Shown piece after piece: positions 15,851 through 21,937 of a stretch of DNA of 33,284 nt (position 1 is the stretch's first letter; each line of letters starts with the position of its first letter). A program made the translations under genes and the position numbers. A model generated the notes under the pieces. The model was given only the letters and a program-made list of their open reading frames with translations. It was not told the origin of the DNA and did no database searches. This DNA is from Candidatus Nomurabacteria bacterium. GTDB taxonomy: Bacteria; Patescibacteriota; Saccharimonadia; Saccharimonadales; Saccharimonadaceae. The DNA is taken from NCBI GenBank assembly GCA_031275815.1, contig JAISOF010000017.1, positions 1 to 33,284 on the forward strand, in the 5' to 3' direction.

Positions 15851-15875
15851 TACCTAATGTCAATTTTTTCAGAGG

Positions 15876-15956
15876 ACTAAAAAAGAAAAACTCTACGCAA
15901 GTGAAGTGTATAAACTTCGCGCCGAGTTTTCCAGATACGGCGGCTGCTGTATCTAC
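15876..15956 (-). ncRNA. possible small RNA with promoter and terminator
   Basis: On the minus strand, an extended -10 TGA-TATAAT (-10 at 15967-15962) is followed by an imperfect hairpin (15952-15931, AGATAC pairing with GTATCT). A second stem-loop ends in a T-rich tract: GGAAAACTC (15932-15924) with GAGTTTTTC (15893-15885), then TTTTTT. This would give an RNA of about 75 nt. Against it, the first hairpin pairs better on the plus strand (G-U rather than A-C), so a plus-strand structured leader is an alternative. No homologue is recognised. Confidence 0.35.
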
Positions 15957-16037
15957 GGCGAATTATATCAAAAGTAACACAAAAAAAGCAAGAAAAACCT
16001 GTAACTTCCACAGCAAGCCTGTCCTTGAAGACGCAAC

Positions 16038-16100
16038 CGCTCCACAAAATCAATAGTTTTTATGGAGCGAACTCCACAAAAACAACCAATTTCATGGAGC
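16038..16100. repeat. tandem palindromic 32-bp repeat at the end of tmk
   Basis: Two imperfect units (about 16039-16070 and 16071-16103) each read CTCCACAAAA, an AT-rich middle, then TGGAGC. In the first, CGCTCCA (16038-16044) pairs with TGGAGCG (16063-16069). In the second, CTCCA (16072-16076) pairs with TGGAG (16095-16099). The second unit contains the last codons and stop of tmk, so the first looks like a duplication of the gene end. The hairpins could stop minus-strand transcription, although a U-tract is lacking. Confidence 0.7.
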
Positions 16101-16769
16101 TGACCCCATCACCAACCCAAAAACATCCTCCGCAATCGCGGAAATAGTGCGGGGCTGGTCGCCGTCGGCGCATTCCACCGTTTTGAAATCGTATTTTTTC
16201 GCCAGCTCCACATAGGTTTGTTCCGCGTGCTGCAAGTGCGCTGCGTCCGCCTCGTTCTGGTCGGCCTTTTCCGCTCGCCCCTCCCGCAATTTCACCGCCG
16301 CCCGAAACGGCATGTGCAAAAAAATCGTCACGTCTGGGCGCGGCAGCTCCAACAGTCCAAACTCTAATCGCTCCAAAAAATCATACATCTTCATCCGCTG
16401 TTTGCGCCCAGCAATTTTCCCGCCTTGGTGCGCAAAGTTCGACCACACGTATCTGTCCAAAATCACATCAAACCCCTCGCCGAGCAACCGCTCAATCTTC
16501 GGCAAATTATACAACCGATCCGCCGCAAAATACAAAGCCGAAACTTTCGGATCAACATGCGGTGCACCCTCATCAAACCACCCCTCCATCATCTGCGGCT
16601 TGCCAAGATAAGGCCCGCCCACAATCCGCCCCGTCGGCGTGTCATACATCGGAAAACTCAGACGCCGCACCCTCCGACCCGCCACCGTCATCTTCTCAAT
16701 CAACAGCCGCGACTGCGTCTCCTTCCCCGAACAATCCGTCCCTTCGATGACGATGATTTTGCCTTTCAT
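16092..16769 (-). CDS. tmk: thymidylate kinase
   Basis: This enzyme phosphorylates dTMP to dTDP with ATP, an essential step in dTTP synthesis. The 225-residue protein has the P-loop GTDCSGKET (residues 10-18), the DRY motif at 105-107 followed by the TMP-site segment SNFAHQGGK, and a lid region rich in charged residues (about 165-185). The P-loop has Glu after GK, where many homologues have Ser, Thr or Gln. Length is slightly above the usual 205-215. Start 16769 is supported by TGG-TACAAT (-10 at 16781-16776) ending six bases upstream, which predicts a leaderless mRNA. It is transcribed alone on the minus strand between accessory elements. Confidence 0.85.
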   Translation of the reverse strand: MKGKIIVIEGTDCSGKETQSRLLIEKMTVAGRRVRRLSFPMYDTPTGRIVGGPYLGKPQMMEGWFDEGAPHVDPKVSALYFAADRLYNLPKIERLLGEGFDVILDRYVWSNFAHQGGKIAGRKQRMKMYDFLERLEFGLLELPRPDVTIFLHMPFRAAVKLREGRAEKADQNEADAAHLQHAEQTYVELAKKYDFKTVECADGDQPRTISAIAEDVFGLVMGSAP

Positions 16770-16775
16770 GGAAAC

Positions 16776-16784
16776 ATTGTACCA
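16776..16784 (-). promoter_or_regulatory. extended -10 promoter of tmk
   Basis: On the minus strand TGG-TACAAT ends six bases before the ATG. No Shine-Dalgarno sequence is present. The interval 16785-16861 shows no other recognisable signal. Confidence 0.6.
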
Positions 16785-16861
16785 TTAATTCGAGCGGATG
16801 GATAGTTTACCAAGCATCACCAGCTTATGTCCGAAAAAATGTAAGATTTGCCTATCGTAAT

Positions 16862-17060
16862 GGCACCAACCCCCACTTCACAGGTCTCTTCAATCTGTGA
16901 CGACAGATTGAAGAGAAAAACCGACTGCCCCCAATAACGATTGGATGGCAACGGTTTTTAGTACCTGTGAATGTGGGTGGTTGTGCGACAAGACCGGCAG
17001 GGGAATTGCACCAACAAGAATAGTACACCAATAAACCCAGCAAAAATAATTATGCAACAA
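16862..17060 (+). ncRNA. candidate structured RNA / inverted-repeat element, copy 2
   Basis: The left arm (16862-16884) pairs with the right arm (about 16963-16990). The first inner hairpin is a perfect 14-base stem: TCTCTTCAATCTGT (16885-16898) with ACAGATTGAAGAGA (16903-16916), loop GACG. The second is AAAAACCG (16916-16923) with CGGTTTTT (16952-16959), enclosing CCAAT/ATTGG. The tail has CGACAA, CAACAA, CAATAA and CAACAA at 16986, 17012, 17029 and 17055, almost the same spacing as in copy 1. Similarity to copy 1 continues to a CAAAATGC-N-TTTTGT end near 17103. It lies convergent to, and just downstream of, two tRNA-Arg genes. Confidence 0.6.
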
Positions 17061-17123
17061 AACCAAGCTCAGCGCGCAACCTTTCCAGCAAAATGCGGTT
17101 TTGTTCAGTTAGTGAAATTGCTC

Positions 17124-17200
17124 TGGTACACCCGGAGGGGCTCGAACCCCCGACCTTCTGGTTCGAAGCCAGACGCTCTAATCCGCTGAGCTACGGGTGC
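17124..17200 (-). tRNA. tRNA-Arg (anticodon UCG)
   Basis: The minus strand folds as a full cloverleaf of 77 nt. The acceptor is GCACCCG with CGGGTGT, and the D arm contains GCTCAGCGGATTAGAGC. The anticodon stem is TCTGG/CCAGA with loop CTTCGAA, giving UCG. The T arm is GGGGG-TTCGAGC-CCCTC. The CCA end is encoded, and the first acceptor pair is G-U. It follows the other tRNA-Arg by 31 bases, so both are probably one transcript. Confidence 0.95.
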
Positions 17201-17231
17201 ATATTGCGAGGTGTTGTAAAAATTACAACAT

Positions 17232-17308
17232 TGGTACACCCGATACGATTCGAACGTACGACTTCCAGCTCCGGAAGCTGGCGCTCTATCCAACTGAGCT
17301 ACGGGTGC
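17232..17308 (-). tRNA. tRNA-Arg (anticodon CCG)
   Basis: This is a 77-nt cloverleaf on the minus strand with the same acceptor stem as its neighbour. The anticodon stem is CCAGC/GCTGG with loop TTCCGGA, giving CCG. The T loop is TTCGAAT and the CCA end is encoded. It reads the CGG codon. The pair likely arose as a functional set for CGN codons. Confidence 0.95.
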
Positions 17309-17340
17309 ATATCGCAATATTAGGATTTTATCACATTTTG

Positions 17341-17349
17341 TGCTAAACT
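17341..17349 (+). promoter_or_regulatory. extended -10 promoter of the ftsA-like operon
   Basis: TGC-TAAACT (-10 at 17344-17349) ends six bases before ATG 17356. There is no Shine-Dalgarno site, so a leaderless mRNA is predicted. Confidence 0.6.
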
Positions 17350-17355
17350 TTAACC

Positions 17356-18597
17356 ATGAGTTTATTGAAAAAGAAAAATCAGCCAGCCAAAGAGGTGATT
17401 TTGGCTTTGGATATTGGAACAGAGTTTGTGAAAGCGGTGGCGGCGCGGGTCAACGACCGGATGGAAATCATCGGCGCGACCAAACTTCGCCAGCCACTTT
17501 CCAACATGCACGCTGGCGCCATCGCCGACATCAGCGGAGTGACCGGAGTGGTGGAGCAGGCTTTGATTGAAGTGGAAAAACAGGCGCAGACCACCCTCAA
17601 AAAGGTAGTAGTGGGCATTGCCGGCGAGCTGATAAAGGGTGAAACCAGCACGATTATTTATCGCCGACAAAATCCTGAAGAGCGGATTACGGTTGAAGAA
17701 ATGGAAAATATCGTGGAGAAAGTGGAGGCGCGGGTCAGCGAAAAAATGCAGAAACAGATTGCGATTGAAACCAGCAGTCCAGACGCCAAAATCCGTTTGG
17801 TGAACTCGGCTTTGGTCGGCATTCAGATCGACGGATACAAGATCAACAACCCGATTGGTTTTCAGGGCAAAGAGGTGGCGGTGCAGATCTATACGGCTTT
17901 TGCGCCACTGGTGCACATCGGGGCGATTGAAAAAGTTTGTGATGAGTTGAACTTGGAGCTAGCGGCGGTGGCAACCGAGCCGTTCGCGGTGTTTCGCGCG
18001 GTGACTGGCAACGACCTTTCGAGCCAGTTGACGGCGATTTTGGTGGATATTGGCGGTGGCACGACCGATGTGGCGGTGGTGGACGACGGTGGCGTGGAGG
18101 GAACCAAATCTTTTGCCATCGGCGGGCGCAGTTTCACGCGACAGATTGCCAGCGAGATGGATGTGGATTATGAGGAGGCGGAGAAGTTGAAGTTGGCTGA
18201 GGACACCGAAAGTGTGGAAAATAAGGAACGGATTGAAATGGCGATAGCGAAGAACTTGAAAGTATGGAAAGTGGGGGTTGAACTGACTTTGGAGGAGTTT
18301 GGCGGGCTCGACCATCTCCCCAGCAAAATCCTACTCTGTGGTGGCGGCTCCAGCTTGCCGCAAATCAAGGAAACTTTGGACGAGCCGGATTTTCACGAAG
18401 CTTTGCCTTTTTCCAAAAAACCCGCCGTACAGTTGATAAAATACGGCGATTTGCACGGATTGCGTAACGAAACCGAAACGGTGCTTGACCATTCGTTTGT
18501 CACGGCTATTGGCATGTTGTGGGTGGGGTCGGACACGGTTTTGGAGCCGGAGAAGACGGACATTATTAGCAAATTAAATAAGGTGTTGAAGCATTAA
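17356..18597 (+). CDS. FtsA/PilM-family actin-like ATPase
   Basis: This 413-residue protein belongs to the actin-like ATPase group of FtsA (divisome anchor of FtsZ) and PilM (type IV pilus platform). It shows the phosphate-1 motif ILALDIGTEFVKAV (about residues 15-28), an SHS2-like insertion (about 90-190), phosphate-2 VDIGGGTTDVAVVDD (about 230-244) and the adenosine motif ILLCGGGSSLPQI (about 325-337). It ends in a short amphipathic stretch (DIISKLNKVLKH) that could bind the membrane as in FtsA. Length matches FtsA better than PilM. The downstream one-helix protein, ruvX and mltG suggest a division or peptidoglycan operon, which also favours FtsA. Confidence 0.8.
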   Translation: MSLLKKKNQPAKEVILALDIGTEFVKAVAARVNDRMEIIGATKLRQPLSNMHAGAIADISGVTGVVEQALIEVEKQAQTTLKKVVVGIAGELIKGETSTIIYRRQNPEERITVEEMENIVEKVEARVSEKMQKQIAIETSSPDAKIRLVNSALVGIQIDGYKINNPIGFQGKEVAVQIYTAFAPLVHIGAIEKVCDELNLELAAVATEPFAVFRAVTGNDLSSQLTAILVDIGGGTTDVAVVDDGGVEGTKSFAIGGRSFTRQIASEMDVDYEEAEKLKLAEDTESVENKERIEMAIAKNLKVWKVGVELTLEEFGGLDHLPSKILLCGGGSSLPQIKETLDEPDFHEALPFSKKPAVQLIKYGDLHGLRNETETVLDHSFVTAIGMLWVGSDTVLEPEKTDIISKLNKVLKH

Positions 18598-18599
18598 AG

Positions 18600-18632
18600 A
18601 TAAGTGGTCTTGTTGCGCAACCACCCCATTTC
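18600..18632. repeat. solo half-copy of the inverted-repeat element
   Basis: ATAAGTGGTCTTGTTGC (18600-18616) is identical to 33160-33176. With the following CAACCACCCC it matches the arms of the elements at 10359-10498 and 16862-16990. It begins three bases after the stop of the ftsA-like gene. GTTGCGCAAC (18611-18620) is a perfect palindrome. It could act as a weak terminator or be a decayed element end. Confidence 0.55.
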
Positions 18633-18685
18633 TTCACTATATCACAAACATCCAAAAAAGTCAAGATAGAATAAGCAAAATAGCG

Positions 18686-18701
18686 TGGTATAATGGGAGA
18701 C
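18686..18701 (+). promoter_or_regulatory. extended -10 promoter, leaderless start
   Basis: TGG-TATAAT (-10 at 18689-18694) ends seven bases before ATG 18702. An in-frame ATG at 18693 overlaps the -10 box and cannot be on the transcript, so 18702 is the start. Confidence 0.65.
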
Positions 18702-20339
18702 ATGAACAAAGATGTAATTTATGTGGACATTGATGACGATATCGCAGATATTGTGGATAAGGTGGTGGATTCACCGAAACGTTTGGTGGCGTTGGTGTTG
18801 CCGAAGAACATCGGGGCTCTGAAAAGTGTAGTGAATCTGAAGCTGTTGGCGCGCTCAGCGCACAGTAGTGACAAATTGGTGGCACTAGTCACGCCGAGTA
18901 CCGCCATTTTGCCTTTGGCGTCGCAAGCCAAGCTCGCGGTGGCAAAATCTTTGCGCGATCGTCCGATTATCCCAGAGGTCGCGCCGGCTGAAAATCCCAT
19001 TTCCAATGTGATTGACGGGAGCGAAGACGCGCCGATAATGGTGGATGGCGATGCTGAAACGCCGGAAGAGGCGGTGAAAATTGACGAGGCGATTGATGAC
19101 GACGTCCTGAAAGAAGAGGACGACAAGAAGAAAAAGAAAGACAAGTCGCCAAAAGTGCCGAGTTTTGACAAAATCCGCAACCGCATTGTGCTGATTGCCA
19201 GCATTGTGGGCGTGGTGATTGTGGGCATAGTGGTGATGTGGTTTGTTTTGGCGCCAGAGGCAGTGATTTCCGTCACGACGCGCACCGAAAATCGGCAGTT
19301 GTCAGAGGCGGTGAAGTTCACGACCAACAAAGATGAGGTCAAGCCTGAGGAGGGGATTTTCTTGTTGGAAGAGCACGAGATTGTGAAGAAGAGCGAGGTG
19401 GAGTTTGCGATTACGGGGGAAAAGATTATTGGCGAGAAGGCGACGGGGAAGATTACAGTCAGAAATTGCCTTGCCGGCATGACGGGATATACGGGCTTTA
19501 CGGTCACTACCAACGCCAGATTCACCAGCGAAGAGGGTTTGGTTTTCATTCCGACCTCTGACACTGCGCTTAGTGGTTGGGGCGACGCGGGGATTGGCAC
19601 GTGCGAAACGACCGCCAAAGAAATCAGCGTGGTGGCGGAACAAATTGGCAGCGAATACAATCTGGAAGCTGGACAAACGTTCACCATCAAAAACTCCCAA
19701 GCCACTTTTGTGAAAAACTCCGCCATGACCGGTGGAGTCAAAAAAACCGTCAAAGTGGTTTCTGAAGAAGATTACAACCTCGCGAAAGCTGGGCTAACCA
19801 GTGTCAACGAAACAGCGGGCAAAAAAGAAACCTTGAACAGCCTGAGCGCCACGCTCAAACCCATCGGTGACGAAACCACTGTTACGATGACCGTGAAAGA
19901 AATTGAAGTCATCCCGAAAGTCGGCGAAGAAACTGCTCTCACCAACGCCAAAATGACCCAAGAAACCGTTTTCAAAGCGCACGGAGTTTCCGCCAGCAAC
20001 TTGAAAGACTTCATCAACCAAAAAATCACGGCGGACATCGAGGGCAAAAGCGAACTGCGCGTGTATGACACCGGCATTGAGGGCGCCCGCCTTGATAATT
20101 TTGTGAGCGCCGACGGCAAGTTTTCCGCCACTTTGAAAAGCACGGTGAAAATCGGGCCGAACATTTCCGAAGACCAAATTCGCGAGTTGACCACTGGCAA
20201 AAAGTTCAACGAGGCGAAAAACAGCGTGTCAATCCTGCAAAGTGTCAGCGACGTGGTGATTGACTTTAATTACTTTTGGGTGAATACTGTACCCAAGGAT
20301 TTTAAACATATTATTGTGGAGTTCAAAACCAATGAGTAA
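18702..20339 (+). CDS. one-helix membrane protein with baseplate J-like external region
   Basis: This 545-residue protein begins MNKDVIYVDIDDDIADIVDK. The N-terminal cytoplasmic part (about 1-80) has alternating strands and helices (RLVALVLPKNIGALKS, KLVALVTPS). An acidic then lysine-rich linker follows (KEEDDKKKKKDKS, about 133-145), then one membrane helix (about 160-185). The external region of about 360 residues resembles the 'baseplate J/gp47-like' proteins annotated in many CPR genomes, with segments such as GEKATGKITVRN. It lies between an FtsA-like gene and ruvX-mltG and overlaps ruvX by eight bases, so a role in envelope assembly or division is likely. Despite the family label, nothing here suggests a phage baseplate. 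Confidence 0.65.
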   Translation: MNKDVIYVDIDDDIADIVDKVVDSPKRLVALVLPKNIGALKSVVNLKLLARSAHSSDKLVALVTPSTAILPLASQAKLAVAKSLRDRPIIPEVAPAENPISNVIDGSEDAPIMVDGDAETPEEAVKIDEAIDDDVLKEEDDKKKKKDKSPKVPSFDKIRNRIVLIASIVGVVIVGIVVMWFVLAPEAVISVTTRTENRQLSEAVKFTTNKDEVKPEEGIFLLEEHEIVKKSEVEFAITGEKIIGEKATGKITVRNCLAGMTGYTGFTVTTNARFTSEEGLVFIPTSDTALSGWGDAGIGTCETTAKEISVVAEQIGSEYNLEAGQTFTIKNSQATFVKNSAMTGGVKKTVKVVSEEDYNLAKAGLTSVNETAGKKETLNSLSATLKPIGDETTVTMTVKEIEVIPKVGEETALTNAKMTQETVFKAHGVSASNLKDFINQKITADIEGKSELRVYDTGIEGARLDNFVSADGKFSATLKSTVKIGPNISEDQIRELTTGKKFNEAKNSVSILQSVSDVVIDFNYFWVNTVPKDFKHIIVEFKTNE

Positions 20340-20751
20340 AGTGATGGCGCTGGATGTCGGGGAAAAGAGAATTGGGGTGGCGATTGGCAATTTCGAAACC
20401 AAAATCGCCTCGCCGCTCACCACGATTGAGGCGGACGGACAGGAAATCCAAAAGATTACAACGCTTTTGGATGAAGAAGAGATTGATATTTTGGTGGTGG
20501 GTCTGCCACGCAACTCCAAAGGTGAGGAAACCAAGCAGACCGCGATGGTGCGCACTTTTGCCGAAAAGTTGATGCCGATTTTGGACAACGATTTTGAATA
20601 TCCAAAGCGACTGATTTATCAAGATGAATCTTTGTCCAGCGTGATTGCGGAGGAGCGCTTGAAAGAGTCCGGCGTGCAGTGGACGAAAGCCGACGTGGAC
20701 AAAGAGGCGGCCGCAATTATTTTGCAGGATTTTTTGGAAAAAGAATTATGA
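20332..20751 (+). CDS. ruvX: RuvX/YqgF-family nuclease
   Basis: This 139-residue RNase H-fold protein has the expected MALDVGEKRIGVAIG near the N-terminus, the strand DILVVGLPRNSKGEET (about 53-68), IYQDESLSS with a catalytic-type Asp-Glu (about 95-103) and KEAAAIILQDFLE at the end. Homologues process the 5' end of pre-16S rRNA (YqgF) and are related to Holliday-junction resolvases. ATG 20332 overlaps the upstream stop and has GGAG ten bases before it. ATG 20344 is a possible alternative. Its stop overlaps the next start (ATGA). Confidence 0.9.
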   Translation: MSKVMALDVGEKRIGVAIGNFETKIASPLTTIEADGQEIQKITTLLDEEEIDILVVGLPRNSKGEETKQTAMVRTFAEKLMPILDNDFEYPKRLIYQDESLSSVIAEERLKESGVQWTKADVDKEAAAIILQDFLEKEL

Positions 20752-21662
20752 AACGTTATATGCCAGACGGTGGGTCAAACCAAACTCGCCGAGCACCCAA
20801 AGTCGCGCTGGTGGTGCTGGTTTTGGTGCTGATAATCGGCGTGATTTCCGCTTTTTTCATCAAATCCAAGATTGACGAGCGCAACGAGCGGCAGGCGGAG
20901 TATGAAAAAACTGCTGGCGAACCGGCTGCAACGGTAAATTACACGTTGACACCGGGCACGAATATGTTCAAATTGCGCACTTATCTTGAAAGCAAAGGCT
21001 TTTCGAGCGCAGACATCGAGGCCGCGATTGCAGAGGAGCTTACATATTTCAACAGCAACTTGCCCACCGGTTTTTCGGAAAAAGTCGACACGCTGGAGGG
21101 GCTGTTTTTCCCCGAAACTTTGGAGTTTTATGAAACCGACACGGCGCGCACAGTGTTGAACCGATTCATTGCGGAACAGATGACAGTTGTCGCGGAGAAC
21201 GACCTGATTGCCAAATACGAAAAACAGGGCTTGACGCTGTATCAAGGGCTGATTTTGGCGTCCGTCGTGCAAAGTGAAGTCAGCGACCCCGCCGACCAGA
21301 AACAGGTGGCGCAAGTGTTTTTGAAACGTTTCCGCGAGAGCGTGATGTTGGGGAGCGACGTCACAGCGATTTATGCCGCCGACCTCCAGTGTTTCGAACA
21401 GACCGGCGCCGCCTGCGCCTCGCGCGACATGAGCATTTTGAAAATTGACTCGCCATACAACACGCGTCGATACAGGGGGTTGCCGCCCAGCCCGATTGCC
21501 ACGTCCGGGCTCTCAGCATTGCTCGCAGTCGCCGAGCCCGCGACGGGAGACTATTTGTATTTCTTGTCCGGTGACGACGACGTGACCTATTTCGCTCGCA
21601 CGGAGCGGGAGCACGAGGCTAACCGTGAGAACCATTGCCAAGTTAAGTGTGCGAGTTTGTGA
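20748..21662 (+). CDS. mltG: endolytic murein transglycosylase MltG (YceG family)
   Basis: MltG cuts nascent peptidoglycan glycan strands at the membrane. The 304-residue protein has one membrane helix (about residues 18-40), a LysM-like region (about 65-115), EGLFFPETLEF (118-128) and the catalytic-site segment LASVVQSEVSD with the conserved Glu177. SDVTAIYA follows, and RYRGLPPSPIATSGLSAL precedes YLYFLSGDDDVTYFARTEREHEAN near the end. All key family motifs are present. The ATG overlaps the ruvX stop, so the two are coupled. Presence of MltG indicates that the cell makes peptidoglycan. Confidence 0.92.
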   Translation: MKRYMPDGGSNQTRRAPKVALVVLVLVLIIGVISAFFIKSKIDERNERQAEYEKTAGEPAATVNYTLTPGTNMFKLRTYLESKGFSSADIEAAIAEELTYFNSNLPTGFSEKVDTLEGLFFPETLEFYETDTARTVLNRFIAEQMTVVAENDLIAKYEKQGLTLYQGLILASVVQSEVSDPADQKQVAQVFLKRFRESVMLGSDVTAIYAADLQCFEQTGAACASRDMSILKIDSPYNTRRYRGLPPSPIATSGLSALLAVAEPATGDYLYFLSGDDDVTYFARTEREHEANRENHCQVKCASL

Positions 21663-21806
21663 GAGCTGTGGATTCTGGGCTAAACCCAACATGGCAACTG
21701 GTGAGCGGAATGACGCTACGGGGTACGCCAGCATAGTATCTTTTTTGTGAATACATTCTTTTTTAGATGTACATACATATTTGATAAAACAACCTTTAAC
21801 GTGATA

Positions 21807-21815
21807 CCCCCCCCC
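21807..21815. repeat. C9 homopolymer upstream of the giant surface protein gene
   Basis: Nine consecutive C bases lie about 120 bases upstream of ATG 21938 and about 64 bases upstream of the predicted -35 box. Such tracts can change length by slippage. The remaining interval 21663-21846 shows no gene I can support; a minus-strand open frame there mostly overlaps mltG. Confidence 0.8.
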
Positions 21816-21847
21816 GAACAGAATTATCCCTAAAGATACCACTACTC

Positions 21848-21896
21848 ACACATTTTATTAAATAAAGCAGAAAAGCTATTGTCTTTATTAATGTGT
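21848..21896. promoter_or_regulatory. dyad overlapping the surface protein promoter
   Basis: ACACATT (21848-21854) and AATAAAG (21861-21867) together form the inverse of CTTTATTAATGTGT (21883-21896). The right arm falls between the -35 and -10 boxes of the surface protein promoter, a typical repressor position. The left arm is split by six bases. Confidence 0.4.
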
Positions 21897-21908
21897 TTAT
21901 GGTAATAT
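21879..21908 (+). promoter_or_regulatory. promoter of the giant surface protein
   Basis: TTGTCT (21879-21884), an 18-base spacer and TGG-extended TAATAT (21903-21908) form a likely promoter. The leader would be about 20-25 bases with a weak GGGTAGG ribosome-binding sequence (21928-21934). Confidence 0.5.
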
Positions 21909-21937
21909 GGGTACTGTAATAATATCTGGGTAGGTTT

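Noticed and set aside
17105-17317. 70-residue minus-strand open frame reading MRYAPVAQLDRAPASG
   Set aside because: It lies across both tRNA-Arg genes on their own strand and is a familiar spurious translation of tRNA sequence.
18719-19753. 344-residue open frame on the minus strand
   Set aside because: It is the antisense shadow of the one-helix envelope protein, whose promoter, operon context and domains are convincing. The shadow has no recognisable domain.
21513-21842. 109-residue minus-strand frame after mltG
   Set aside because: It overlaps the mltG end, crosses the C9 run and shows no recognisable domain.
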